NCBI GenBank assembly: GCA_029215795.1
Contig: JARDYH010000005.1
Span: forward strand, 10,014,001-10,078,000
Length of the DNA stretch: 64,000 nt
From: Anniella stebbinsi
Lineage: Eukaryota; Chordata; Lepidosauria; Squamata; Anniellidae
Direction of reading: 5' to 3'
Shown: positions 12,559-24,299 of the stretch, piece by piece
Layout: the number at the start of each line of letters is the position of its first letter
How positions within the stretch are numbered: position 1 is the stretch's first letter
Translations under genes and position numbers: made by a program
The notes under the pieces: model-generated
Seen by the model: only the letters and a program-made list of their open reading frames with translations
Databases searched by the model: none
What the model was told of the DNA's origin: nothing

Positions 12559-13959
12559 ATTGTCAAAAGTAGGATTACTCATCTATTTGAGAAAAGAGGA
12601 GGGGCAGCTTGATTCAGCCCTCCTAATACCCCTCCCCTAAGAAGTGATTGGTGCTATCACCCAAATTTGTCAGGAGTTGCTCTTGGACAAGGCCTTAGGA
12701 CAGGGATAGGCCTATCTGTGCATGTGCCTCCTTAATCCTGTCCCCACAATATACCACTGTAAAAATTTTGAGGTCCAGAGATTTTCTCTCTGCTGATATG
12801 TGATCTTGAGGTATTGGATTAACATAATAATTTGGGTAGACAATCTGATTCTTGTGCAAAACGTTTTTAGGCGCTATTTTCAAAATGGTGGACAATTTTC
12901 TTTAGTTCACTAGCTTTCATCAACCATAGAAGTGACTATCCCATGTTTGGTATCAAATTATAGGTTTTTGGGGTCAAGGAGTTCAAAGAATACGTTATTT
13001 TAATTTTCAGTACTCCTTCCACCGTTTTCCAAGATGGTGCTGAAATGCTGTCTCATTTTCTCATTTACTTGACAAATCAACATACAAATATGATTTTGGC
13101 TTTAAACTATAGGTCAATATTATAACCAAGTATTAAAATACAATGACAGCACAGTCAACAAGTATTAAACTGCATAACAGTAGAGTCAATCCAGCTAACT
13201 CTCTCCCCTAGATTCTTTAGGTTTTATTCCTTTCTTCTTTTTTTACGTTACGTTGCCAACTAGTCAGGAAAAAATAGCCTGGGATCTTCTTGTGCCTTTA
13301 ACAGAAGCTTTATCTCCAGAAATCACCAGGTGGCATTTTTCACAGTGACCTGATTCACACAATCAAACAACCCATGATTCTTGCTCGCGCACTTCCGGTT
13401 TCTGTTAACAAACCAGGAATGCCCTATTTCTAGGTTGTTTTGTGACATGCCAACCAAGAAACTCTGGTTGTTTCGGGGTTAAATAACCCAGAATTCCTCA
13501 GTTCAGACATCACGAAACAAACCAGGATTGTTTTGGAAAACTGAAGTGGCAAGTGGGCAGGTGGCAGCACACTAGTTCCCTCCCATCAATTCCAGAGTTA
13601 TTTTACCCAAGAATTAAGTGTACGTACGAAGCAGATCAGAATAGCGATTAGCAAGAGATACTGCTTATTTCCATGCTATGAAAAGTCTTATTTGCTCATT
13701 TCTACTTCTGTCAAAATCACAGGAGTTTAAACTTTTGGCAACCTTACACCTAAATATATGTTTTGTAGGGATTCCTCACCTGTCTGTGTCACCGGTTGAC
13801 CTGGGTCTTTAAGCGCCCCCTCTCTAGGCAACTTTGCTAACTAATATGGTCACCTTCATCTCACATATTCCAGGCCAAGGCTCTTGTTGTTGGGCAACCT
13901 GTAAAATGTAGGCCCAAGCCAGCCTATGCTTGAGGAGAGGTGAAAATATAATAGACATT

Positions 13960-14277
13960 AGGGTGACCAGATAAAATCCAGGTCAGGGCTCATGTAACTT
14001 TAACAGTTGTAGAGAAAAGGGAATTTCAGCCAATGTCATTTGTATGCAATTAGTTCCTGGTGAAATTCCCTCTTCATCACAACAGTTAAAGTTGCAGGGG
14101 CCCTGCCTTCTTTTGTATATGGTCACTCTAGTATAGTGCCTGCACCTTTAACTGTTGTGATGAAGAGGGAATATCACCAGGAACTAATTGCATACAAATG
14201 ACACTAGTTGAAATTCCCTTTTCTCTACAACTGTTAAAGTTACATGAGCCCTGACCTGGATTTTATCTGGTCAGCCT
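13960..14277. mobile_element. Four-arm palindromic MITE (family A) with 10-bp TSD
   Basis: Ends are agggtgaccagataaaatcc and its near complement. Flanks are AATAGACATT (13950-13959) and AATAGACATA (14278-14287), a 10-bp TSD with one mismatch. The terminal ~30 bp differ from the aggctgaccatatg subtype. Confidence 0.9.
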
Positions 14278-15287
14278 AATAGACATAGTTGGTCTAGTTT
14301 AAGGGGGGGGGGGGGGCGTTTTCCCCAATTGCAGTGGAGAGGAAATGAAAAGCTGAATTGCTTGGGAATGACTCTCAGTCTAGACAGACTGCTTGGCAGG
14401 GTCACCTGTGACTCAAAAGTGTCTGGATAAATAAGGAATGACAAAGAATATTAATGGGGGCAGGAAGGGGGAGTAGTGCCACTCAGAAAGAATGAGACAG
14501 TGAGGAACCCACAGGAAAAGGATCCCTACAGAAAATATAACTTTCCACCAGCAATGGTCACACTTTGGCATGGGATGATGTACACAAACACTACCCCTAG
14601 TTCAGATCAGCCGAGCTCAGCATTGTGAAATGTTTCTTTAAAAGACCTCCTTCACCTCACAGATATTTTAAACTGGGCCTTCATGTTACAGGTTAGCCAG
14701 CAACAAGAGCTTGGCACGGAGTATATGAGAGGTGGCCAAATTAGCCAGCAAAGTCATCTACGTGGCAGAGAGAAGGGGGACTTAAAAATGCAGGCAAGGA
14801 GTCCCAACCAAAAGACACATTTAGGTGGAGGTTTGCCAAATGTTTACCAACTCCTGTTCCTGTTCTTCTGATATGAAGAGAAAAGCAAGCGACGTTGCTT
14901 ATTTTTTTAATTACTACTATTTCATATGTTCCATTGCTGAGCTTTTGCATTGATAACAAGTTCTGGGGCTAAATTCTACTGAAGCCTGTCTTAAATCAGT
15001 TTACATCTCTCCCTGCTTCCCTCCCTCACTATAACGTCTCCAGAGAGCAAGGCACCTTTTCATTGTAGCACCAAGCCCTGTCTTCATTCCCATGTTCCAC
15101 AGTTGTCTACATTTTTTTTGGCTTGTACAGTTTTTTGACACACCTTGCATATAAAACTGAGGTTGTTTTGTTAAAGAATTGCATACATTTCAATGGTTTG
15201 GAACAACAGAGATGGGGAGATTTAGCCAGTGGCCTTGGGATTAACAATATGCCCATGCCACAGAGGCAAAGGAGAGCTAGTTAGCCT

Positions 15288-16328
15288 AGGGTGACCAGAC
15301 ATCCGGATCCCCCCGGACAAGTCCGGAATAAGGGGGCCAAATTTGAATCCGGGGGAAAATTTCAGAATATCCCCCAAAGTCTGGAAAATTGGGCCTCACC
15401 TGTGCCATCTACGTCTTGTTCTTAACTGGCGCTACTGCGCCGGCCAAGAACAAGGCCTAGATCGGCCGGGGAAGAGGCCAGAACAACGCCCGCCCGCACT
15501 TCTGGGTACGCGTCGTTCCGGCCTCCTCCCCTGCGCCATCCAGGGCTTGTTCTAGCCGGCGCCGGACGGCAGCGGACGTCCCTGCAAGGTAAGCAGGGGG
15601 CAGTGGGGGCGCACGGCACGTTTACCTTGCAGGAACATCCACTCCCGTCCGGCGCCGGTCGGGAGCGGACGTCCCTGCAAGGTAAGCAGGGAGCAGGGGG
15701 GAGGGGGGCGTGTGGCACGCTTACCTTGCAGGGTCGTCCGCTCCTGACCGGCGCCGGCTGCTACTGCGAGCGGGCTTCGCGGCCTGCTCCAGAGTGGCGC
15801 GCCAGGTGATGACATCATCACCCGGCGTTCTACTGAGGGACAGGCTGCAAAGCCTGTCTCTCAGTAGATTTGAGCACCAGAGGGAAGCGGACGCCCCTTG
15901 CAGGTAAGGAGTGCGAGGCGGGAGGAGGAGCCCCCCCCCCACTTACCTGCATGGGCGTCTGCTTCCCTCCTGTGCTCAAATCTACTGAGAGACAGGCTTT
16001 GCGGCCTGTCCCTCAGTAGAGCGCTGGGTGATTCGAGCACAGGATTCAAGCACAGGAGGGAAGCAGACACCCCTGCAGGTAAGGAGCGCAAGGCAGGAGG
16101 AGGAGGGCCCCCCCACTTACCTGCATGGGCGGTTGCGAGGCGGGCGGGCGGGCGGGCGCGGGCAGCCGGGTGGTGCGAGGCGGCTGGGCGGCATGAGGCA
16201 GGCGGGCGGCGCGGGTGGCCGGGTGGTGCGAGGCGGGCGGCGTGGGCGCGCAGTGGGGGAGGTTGTTTTGGGTGGGTAGGGTGGCGGGGGGGTGACTGGG
16301 ATTTTGGTTCCCAAAATCTGGTCACCCT
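15288..16328. mobile_element. 1.04-kb GC-rich nested-palindrome MITE (family G)
   Basis: It begins agggtgaccaga and ends tctggtcaccct. Flanks are TAGTTAGCCT and AAGTTAGCCA (8 of 10 match), consistent with a 10-bp TSD. The interior is a series of inverted repeats, including ctactgagggacaggctgca and its complement and ggtgatgacatcatcacc. Eight splice-donor-like sites in both orientations are described under findings. Open frames in it are by-products of GC-rich repeats, not genes. Confidence 0.8.
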
Positions 16329-16693
16329 AAGTTAGCCAGTATCTTATTCCTTCTGTCCTGTTACTTATTTCCTACAAATTAAAAGCCCATCTTATTATCC
16401 CGACAGGTAATATCCTTTCCAGATAACTCTTTTAAATCCCAAACCTAATCACAGTTACTTATAAATTAAGATTATCACAACTGTTCTAGGCAGGAGCAAA
16501 TTTGGGTCCTGTCTTCGTGGCACTGAGTTGGCACTGCAGTTTTACTTACTTGCAGCAGCATCAAAGGGTTTCTGGCTGCCGTCTGGGTACCGGAGCAGCC
16601 CCCCCCCCCCCGCCCTCTTCCTGATGAAAGGCAACCAATTGCCAATTTCCATCCACCAGGACTACCCCCCGGATTGGTCCCGGAGCGACACCA

Positions 16694-16832
16694 GATTTCG
16701 GATGGTTTTAATGATGTGTTTCTCTTGTTTTAATTTTTTAACTTTGTCATGCTTGTATGTGTATTGTGTTCCCCGCCTCGATCCGTAGGGAGAGGCGGGT
16801 TATAAATAATAATAATAATAATAATTATTATT
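16694..16832 (+). repeat. L2-like LINE 3' tail with (AAT)n
   Basis: A 3' UTR with the hairpin ccccgcctcgatccgtaggg then agaggcgggttataa, running into an (AAT)n tail. The same tail occurs at 49478-49830. Confidence 0.65.
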
Positions 16833-16949
16833 ATATTGACCTCACTCCCAAATGAAAAAGTTGGGGTAAGTCACAGGCGACCCTGCCGAGCAGTCTATTA
16901 CCCATATCATATTTTAGAACAGATGTGGACAGAAAATAGATCTATCCTG

Positions 16950-17050
16950 ATGTTTTGGACATCAAAACTCCCAGTATGCCTGATCACTGCCCATGCTGGT
17001 AAGGGCTTTTACGAGTTGAACTCCAAACATCTGGCGATCTACATTCTGCC
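16950..17050. mobile_element. Diverged ACTACAACTCCCA-type MITE
   Basis: Arms gatgttttggacatcaaaac and gttgaactccaaacatctgg in inverted orientation. Old copy. Confidence 0.5.
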
Positions 17051-17228
17051 TGCCTTTACTCTAGAACAGTATTGCCCAACCTGGTGCCCGTCAGATGTGT
17101 TGGGTTGCAACTCTCAACATGAGGAGAGGTTCTAAAAAAAGAGAAACAGGTGGCCTTAAGGTGTTCGGCAATATTTTTCCACAACCCCACAGTCAACTCT
17201 GCATATCAGAAGTGCATGTAGGCCCATC

Positions 17229-17384
17229 TGGCCACTCTAGTATAGACCAGATACAAAAGAGGGCAGCTTTAACTATTTTGATGAAGAGGGAATTTCACCA
17301 GGTGATGCATGCGTACAAATGACACCTGCTGAAATTCCCTTTTCTATACAACTGACAGGAGCCCTCTCCTCCTTTTCATATGGT
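17229..17384. mobile_element. Half copy of family A MITE
   Basis: Carries only the inner-arm to outer-arm half (ctggccactctagtatagac to ttttcatatgg), abutting the full copy that starts at 17385. It has the gcatgcg central variant. Confidence 0.75.
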
Positions 17385-17702
17385 AGGCTGACCATATGAA
17401 AAGGAGGACAGGGCTCATGTAACTTTAACAGTTGTAGAGAAAAGGGAATTTCAGCCAGTGTCATTTGTATGCAATTAATTCCTGGTGAAATTCCCTCTTC
17501 ATCACAACAGTTAAAGGTGCAGGCACTATACTAGAGTGACCATATACAAAAGAAGGCAGGGCCCCTGCAACTTTAATTGTTGTGATGAAGAGGGAATTTC
17601 ACCAGGAACTAATTGCATACAAATAACACAGGCTGAAATTTCCTTTTTTCTACAACTGTTAAAGTTACATGAGCCCTTTCCTCCTTTTCATATGGTCAGC
17701 CT
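17385..17702. mobile_element. Four-arm palindromic MITE (family A)
   Basis: Full-length copy, aggctgaccatatgaaaagg to tcatatggtcagcct, about 318 bp. It is inserted at the edge of, or recombined with, the half copy on its left. Confidence 0.85.
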
Positions 17703-17770
17703 AACTTTAGTGTCATTTATTTTTGTTTGATTGCTTAAACTGTTCTTTGCCTATTATTTATTTGCAGATG

Positions 17771-17880
17771 CTTAAATACTTTAGGCTGCAACTGTATACA
17801 TACTTATCTGGGAATAAGTCTTATTTAACTCAATAGGATTTATTTCTGACTAGACACACATAGGATTGCTGCTGTTAGAT
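17771..17880. repeat. Squamate interspersed repeat (GGAATAAGTC type)
   Basis: Contains aggctgcaactgtatacata, ggaataagtcttatttaact and agacacacataggattgctg, a common squamate repeat pattern. Related fragments lie at 27285-27365 and 33350-33408. Confidence 0.5.
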
Positions 17881-19057
17881 AGCTTTCTGTCTTTCCCTAG
17901 TAGACCTTTACATATTGCACAGTTTAAAAAAAAAATCTAGCCAAAAAAATAAAAATGTCCCAGTTTTGTGGATTCAGAATATGGCAACCCTGCTTCCAAG
18001 TAAACAGAAATATCAAAGGGTTCAAGGTGACATAAACCTGAGTAAGGCTTCTTAATATTTTTAATGTATTATTCGTAGTTATATCCTTCTCACACAGCTT
18101 TTTATCAAATCCCTCAGCGTGGCTTATAAAACAGAGATGCAATAACGGAGAGAAAAGCACAAAAATAATAAATCCATAGCAATCATAGAATTTCCCACAC
18201 ACAAAAAAATACAATCTAAAGGGGGGATTAAACTACATATGCTCCCTGAAATAAAGCAGTCTTCACTAATTTCCTGAGGTCTGAAACTGAGCAGGTCTAT
18301 CAACATTTACTGATGAATTGCATTAGGCAAGAACCAACCACCATAGAAAAGGCCCTGCCTCTTTGCCAGACAAATGGCCATGCTGGCTGGGAATTATGGG
18401 AGTTGTGGTCCAGCACATCTGGAGAGCATGCAGGGAAGGGAGGGACATGCTGGTTCTGGCCCCAGCTACTGCCAGAAACAGCCCCGCCCAGTAGCATGCA
18501 GTCCCGACTGACCACCCCAGTGCTGCATGTGACCCTCAAGGGCAAAAAGGTTGCCCTCACCCATGCTGTTGGCTCCTCAGGTCCCGATCTACCTGGGTTC
18601 ATGAGCTGCATTACCCTCTCTGGCCAGTGGCTGCAGCAAAACCATCAAGCAATAACTGTCTCTGCTTGAGAGCTTGGAGGTGGAGCGGCGGGTAAGATAT
18701 CTGCCTCGGCCTGGCTCCCAGCAATTTGTGATTGTCTGTACCCCAGCCCTGCATTGGGTGGATTGTGAAGGAAGATGTTACACTGAGATGGGCAGAGAGT
18801 GGTCCTTCTTTTCTCCCTTTCTGCCTTACCCCAGCTTGCAATTTCACACACCACTGTCTCATATAAGTCCCTGATTATATAAGAGTGGTGTTACATAAAT
18901 GTGGTTAAAGCAGGAGGGATGGATCTATTTGAGTATCAAAACCAATAGCTCCCTCAAGAAAGAGCTTCTACTTATATTCCTAACCGCTAGATGCCTGACT
19001 CAAATTTGTTTTGTACTAGCAAACGGACCTGACATCGCATGGGTTGGAATAGCTCTT

Positions 19058-19225
19058 AGGGTGCCTCTACAAGAGAGGTTTAAAGCTCTTTCAAGGCGCT
19101 TTAAAAAATTTACCTCTACAAGAGAGGAGCGCAAAGTGGGAGCTGAGGCGCTTTAAACATCCAATTATTCGCATTATCGAATGCGCGTTAAATAGCGAGT
19201 TTTATTTTGCTCCGGCCGTTAAAGC
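19058..19225 (+). mobile_element. 5' half of a 355-bp GCGCATTA MITE (family B)
   Basis: Matches the first ~165 bp of family B (gtgcctctacaagagaggtt to gttaaagcgcattttga) and then stops. A matching right end is at 20236-20330, in the same orientation. Confidence 0.8.
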
Positions 19226-19394
19226 GCATTTTGACAGCTGACAGCCGGGCGGTCAGGAGGCTGAATGAGAGGAGGAGGAGGAGGAGGAGGAAATTATGTC
19301 ACCCTCCCTGAGCGCGGAAAGAACAGGATTGCGCGGAAGGGAGGAAAGCGGGAGGAGGGGAGCCTTTAAAATGCGTCGCCCCCAGCCTGTCCAG

Positions 19395-19750
19395 GGCCCC
19401 CTCCACAAGAATGCGCCTTTGCGCCTGGTTCCGCGATTATGCGCATTATCGCGGAGGCGCATTTACTCACAATCCCTCTGCACGGGAGGCGGCGAGAAGC
19501 GGCGAAGCGCATTAAAAGATGCCCAAAAAGCGCTTTCCAGGTAGTTAATGCGCATAATCGCTTGTTCACACAGCGAAAATGCGCTTTAACGGCCGGAGCA
19601 AAATAAAAGTCGCTATTTAACGCGCGTTCGAAAATGCGCATTATCGGGGAGATAACGCGCCTGTACGCCCGTTTTGCGCTCCGCTCGTGTGTAGGTAAAA
19701 TTTATAATGAGCCTTCAAGGCTCATTAAACGCCCCGTGTGGAGGAGGCCC
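19395..19750 (-). mobile_element. 355-bp GCGCATTA MITE (family B), reverse orientation
   Basis: Full-length copy reading ggccccctccacaagaatgc to gtgtggaggaggcc on the plus strand. It lies between the two halves of another family B copy. Confidence 0.85.
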
Positions 19751-20235
19751 AGGTGGAGGCTGGATCGGACAGAAGGACCCGCTTCTCTCCAAAGGGAGCC
19801 GCTTGGCTTTCGACCCCGTTGCCCCAGGAGCTGGACTAGAGATCGGCTTTCAGGTAAATCCCGCAGGCGGGCGGCGCAGGGACCATTCCGTCGCTCGCTT
19901 TGAAGCCGCAGCAGCAGCACCGCCGCCGCCTCGTCCCCCAGGGGCCGCCGCCGTCTGCGCAAAGGGAAAGAGAGCCGCCTTCCTTGCCTTGCTCCAGCAG
20001 ACGACGTCCCCGGGTTACAGCCCTGAAAATGTCACCAAGCACCTGCCCGATCCTTCCCGCTAGGGCGCCGGTGGGGGAGGGGGGACCACAGACACACGAC
20101 CGCGGCTGCTGGAGCATTCAATCGCCCCGTCAGTTCCTTCGCTGCCCAGCATAACAACTCGCAGGGACCTGCCTTAAAGAGACAGGCGCCTGCCCGCCCT
20201 ACCTCCCTCCTCCCCCCTCCCCTCTCCCTGCCTGC
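19751..20235. other. CpG-rich stretch of unknown role
   Basis: About 480 bases very rich in CpG and GCC/GCA repeats, unlike its surroundings. A donor-like ttcaggtaaat lies at about 19850. No convincing protein. It could be a CpG-island promoter for an untranslated first exon or the interior of a larger transposon. Confidence 0.5.
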
Positions 20236-20330
20236 CTCTCGTGCAGAGGTATTAGGAGTAAATGCGCTTCAGCAATGAAGTGCATAATAACTTAACCAGG
20301 TGCAAAAGCGAATCCTTGTTGGAGTAGTTT
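20236..20330 (+). mobile_element. 3' end of a family B MITE
   Basis: Reads cctctcgtgcagaggtatta to gcaaaagcgaatccttgttg, matching the right ~95 bp of family B. Probably the other half of the element starting at 19058. Confidence 0.75.
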
Positions 20331-20525
20331 GATACAACAAAGCCGTCAGGAAAACCTACACAGCTGTCTGAGAGGGGGCCACATTGTGCCTGTCCCGTCT
20401 GAGTGAAGTCGCACCCACTGATACCCCTAGAGGCGGCCCCTGCCAGGTGCACCCCTGTAGCCCCTTAAGGTTGTCTGTCCACAACCTTGCCCTGAAGTGG
20501 GGACGGAGGGAGAGCATATAACTGT

Positions 20526-20695
20526 AGGCTGACCATATGAAAAGGAAGACAGGACTCATGTAACTTTAACAGTTGTAGAGAAAAGGGAATTTCAGCCAGT
20601 GTCATTTGTATGCAATTAGTTCCTGGTGAAATTCCCTTTTCTCTACAACTGTTAAAGTTACATGGGCCCTGTCCTCCTTTTCATATGGTCAGCCT
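20526..20695. mobile_element. Short (170-bp) family A MITE with perfect 10-bp TSD
   Basis: Only the two outer arms are present, forming a simple hairpin. ATATAACTGT flanks both sides (20516-20525 and 20696-20705). It is the clearest TSD evidence for the family. Confidence 0.92.
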
Positions 20696-20961
20696 ATATA
20701 ACTGTCCGTCAGCCTTCTAGACGAAACTTCGCAGCTTCGAACTGTATGGGCTGCACAGCTATATGCTGGTTAGGAAAGTCTGCCCCTTGTGGCTGAAGAT
20801 GTTACATGGGCACATGTAAATTAGTTAAAATTAATGTGTTTTTAAAATAAAATAACCCTGGAGGTACACCTTTAGTAGGCATGCCAATTTTCAGCTATGT
20901 TTCATAGAATTGGACCTTCGCTGCTGATGGAGGGAAGGGCAGACAGACAAATATACATCTT

Positions 20962-20987
20962 TGATGATGATGATGATGATGATGATG
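20962..20987. repeat. (GAT)n microsatellite
   Basis: Eight GAT units. Confidence 0.9.
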
Positions 20988-21076
20988 TGTACATCATCCT
21001 GAGAGCTTTGGCTCATAAATTGAATAAATAATGTTGCCTGTCTTAGAAGATAGTGAAATCCTGGGACAGAGATCCA

Positions 21077-21101
21077 CATTCATTCATTCATTCATTCATT
21101 C
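21077..21101. repeat. (ATTC)n microsatellite
   Basis: Six tetranucleotide units. Confidence 0.9.
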
Positions 21102-22123
21102 GTCTATTCATCAATTCTCTCTATATTTCTTTACTTTTAGGTTGTGTGTCCTGTTTGACTTGTTCCATTCTTGATGGAGGAGAAATCTCATTCTTATTCT
21201 GATGCTTTATCTCCCAAGCCAAGCATGGGAAGAAGGCCAAGCTAGATGTCCAGAACATCCCATGCCGAGCCTGGGGCAGTGTCTTCTGCCCTGAATTTAT
21301 TTGGACAAAATTACAAAAAAACAAATAAAATTAAATTTAAGCAGACTTTTTAAAGGGTGTCGTAAAGGGAACCAGCCGCTTGAGCCGAGAGAAAGATGGT
21401 TTCTATCAGAAGAATGGGACCAGGTTGAATGAAAAACGGGAAGGGGGAGGGAATTTGCTCAGAAGCCTCTGGAATAAAGAATAAACTTGAACTCATTATT
21501 AATCAATCTCCCCATTTTCTTGCTTCCACGGCTACATCTAAGACAGACTCTCTTCCAAGGATCAAGAGCTCCTGACCAGGGAACCATGTATTCATCAGGC
21601 AGAGGGAGGAAACCCGTACAGGTAGCCATACAGGTGGGCAGAGCAATCGTTCCTACTGTAAGTGGAATTTGCAACTAAATATTACAATGTATCCCCCACT
21701 CCTCTGGGAGGAGTGCTGGTGTTTATGCCCCCAACCGGCCTTATATTGCTGTTCAGGCCTTTCAGGGTGGGAAGTCATTTTCAGGACAGGGGAAGTGATA
21801 ACGGACACCTTTCCCCCCTCAAACCTACGTATTTGAGGGCTATATATGGGCTCCATCACAACTACTTTTTTTCCTGGTTTGCCTCCGTGATTCCACCTCC
21901 GTTTCATTAGCACATCAAGTTAATGGTCCTTTTCATGTGGGTTTGTGGTATCGCCACTGAAGAAGGGTGTGGTCTTCTTTTTAGCTTTGTGTGCATATGG
22001 GACTGATAAACTCTCATTCTGTTCTACCTTTTGTTTGTTTTTCTCTGCTAACTGCTTTTCCAACCAAATAACTCCCATCAAGCTTAATCTACCTCACAAG
22101 GTTGTTGTGAGGATTTAATTTCA

Positions 22124-22215
22124 TTTCTATACTGACCAATGGCCAAAGCTCTCTGGGTGGTTCACAAACTTTACAACGCAAAAATACTACATTACAATAA
22201 CATAATAAAAGGATA
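22124..22215. repeat. LINE 3' UTR fragment
   Basis: The pattern ctatactgaccaatggccaa then agctctctgggtggttcaca is shared with 23884-24012 and 50442-50518; it is a common squamate LINE tail. Confidence 0.5.
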
Positions 22216-22237
22216 GTATGAGGATCACCTAGAACAG

Positions 22238-22350
22238 ACTTCCCCAACCTGGTGCCCTCCAGACATTTAAGTCTTTAACTCCCAACACTCAGGAATCCTG
22301 GGAGTTGTAGTCCAAAACATCTGGAGGGCCCCAGGTGGATGAAGGCTGAC
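22238..22350. mobile_element. Palindromic squamate MITE (ACTACAACTCCCA family)
   Basis: ttccccaacctggtgccctc at the left and gggagttgtagtccaaaaca then tctggagggc at the right form inverted arms. Confidence 0.8.
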
Positions 22351-23883
22351 CTAGAGCACCTTGGAGGGAAAGTCAGATTAAAATATAATAAATATGTAAA
22401 TAAACAGAAGTTCCACTCCGGATTTGATAGGTAGGAGCAGGCTGGGCTAAATTTTCTTAGCTTTTATGTCCCGTTCTGTTTAATAGCCAATCTATACATG
22501 CTGTGAAATGAGGTGGAAGACCTGTAGTGTTGACTTTATCACTTCAAGTGGCAAGCTGGGGGTGCCATTTTTGTATGCCCCACCCTGCAAATAAAACAGA
22601 TCAAAACCAGCTGATCAGAGAGGAAAGCTCTAAAATAGCCTGCTCCTAGCTCTACTAGTTTTCTACTTGAAGGGAGTTTTTTAAAGTTTTTGTTTCACAA
22701 CGCAAAGCTTTCAAAAACATAATTCCAGCCTCTGCAAAATGAAGTGATGCAATACATTCCATTCGGTCACCTCAGAATTCTGCCACCTCATTCCGCTACA
22801 TAGGTAGTCCAGGCCACACTCACCAGGTAATGGGTACAGAAAGCTGATTTAAGGTGGGCTGTGTCCACTCTGCCACAATGCATCATGGATAATGCACGAA
22901 GATAGTGGACTGGATGGTGCTACTCAACTAACTCCACTGCATTTCCTGGTCTGTCACTGCTTGCCTTTTTTTTAAAAAAAATGTATTTGAAGTATTTTTA
23001 TCCTACTCCTTACTCAAAAAGGCTCCTGGAGCAGCTTACATGCAATCAGTAAAACAAGACAGTCCCTTGCCTACACATTTACAGTCTAAAAGGACACGAT
23101 ACATAAGGAAAAAGGGATGGAAGGGAAGAGGAAAAAAAGATGTAGTTTTTCAGCAGGGCTGGCAGGATGGCCTCACTTACCCTCTCATCTCCCTCTCATA
23201 TGACAGATCTCCCTGCTTATTTCACAGCTAGCTCCCATTGGAAGCTCTTCTGTTATCAGCCACCTGTGGATGTGCTTGGTACATTTTCTGCCACGGAAAC
23301 CACAACTCCGTGGCCATTCAGGCTCATTAAGTACTTAAGAGCACAAGACTATAGATGTTTAGACAGAAAAAAAATCCTACAACTCCCAGCATTCCCCAGC
23401 CCTAACTGAAGAAAATACAGTTGTTTGGGACTATTCACAAGATGCATAGTTTTGCTAGGAAAACAACTATCTCCACACAGAGTCCCAAGCTGCGGGAGAA
23501 AAATATTTTACCTGGCTCCACTTCTGGGGGGATTTATTTTTGGTTGCTAAATAGAGGCTTGAGGAATACTTTACTCTCATTTTGCTCTGAACTGGTTAGT
23601 TTTGGGGCCTTATCCAATTGAAACGAACACTGGAAGTACTCCTGATAGCTTACAGTTTGTGTTCTCTGCAGTTCTCTTAATGTAAAGTGCAATTTCATTG
23701 TCTTTGAGAACAGGGCTTTTCAAACTTCCTACAGAACTTCAGGGAACACTTTCTACCTATCAACTGCTGAGGAATCCCTGAACCACTGGCATGGGATCCC
23801 TTCCAGGGTGCAGAGGATTCTGGGACATATTCTAGCACACACCCTCATTCCACGAGGGGCAGTACCCCCTGGCCAGGAACATA

Positions 23884-24012
23884 CTTATTAACTTATTACA
23901 TTTATAAACCGCCCAATAGCCACGGCTCTCTGGGCAGGTCACAATTAAAATCATAAAACACAGCAGATCAAAACATAATACAAAGCTTTAAAAGTTTAAA
24001 AATACCATGTAA
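23884..24012. repeat. LINE 3' UTR fragment
   Basis: Contains taaaccgcccaatagccacg then gctctctgggcaggtcacaa, followed by an A-rich stretch; same type as 22124-22215. Confidence 0.5.
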
Positions 24013-24252
24013 AAGCAAAGCAAACCCAGCAGCAGTTACAGCCAAGGCAAAGCCTGTCTGAAAATATGTGTTGACATTGCCTGAGCTTGGACTAGGAAGA
24101 TACAACAATTGTCTTTAGAATATGCCCTGTTCGCACTCCTGAACGCAAACATGAGTGCAATTTGGGGAAATGTTTGCTTATTCCCGAGCTTGTGTTCACA
24201 TTCAAAAAATGCGTACATTAGAAAAATGTGTGCTTTAAAAATGAGAGGAAAG

Positions 24253-24299
24253 TACATTTGGGTGCACACTTCAAAAATTTGTGCACCCAAATGTACTAT
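24253..24299. other. Perfect hairpin with 18-bp arms
   Basis: agtacatttgggtgcaca and its exact complement tgtgcacccaaatgtact are separated by 11 bases. Confidence 0.85.

Noticed and set aside
15861..16325. Long open frames on both strands (Arg/Pro/Gly-rich)
   Set aside because: They fall inside the GC-rich family G MITE and follow its inverted repeats; composition artefact.
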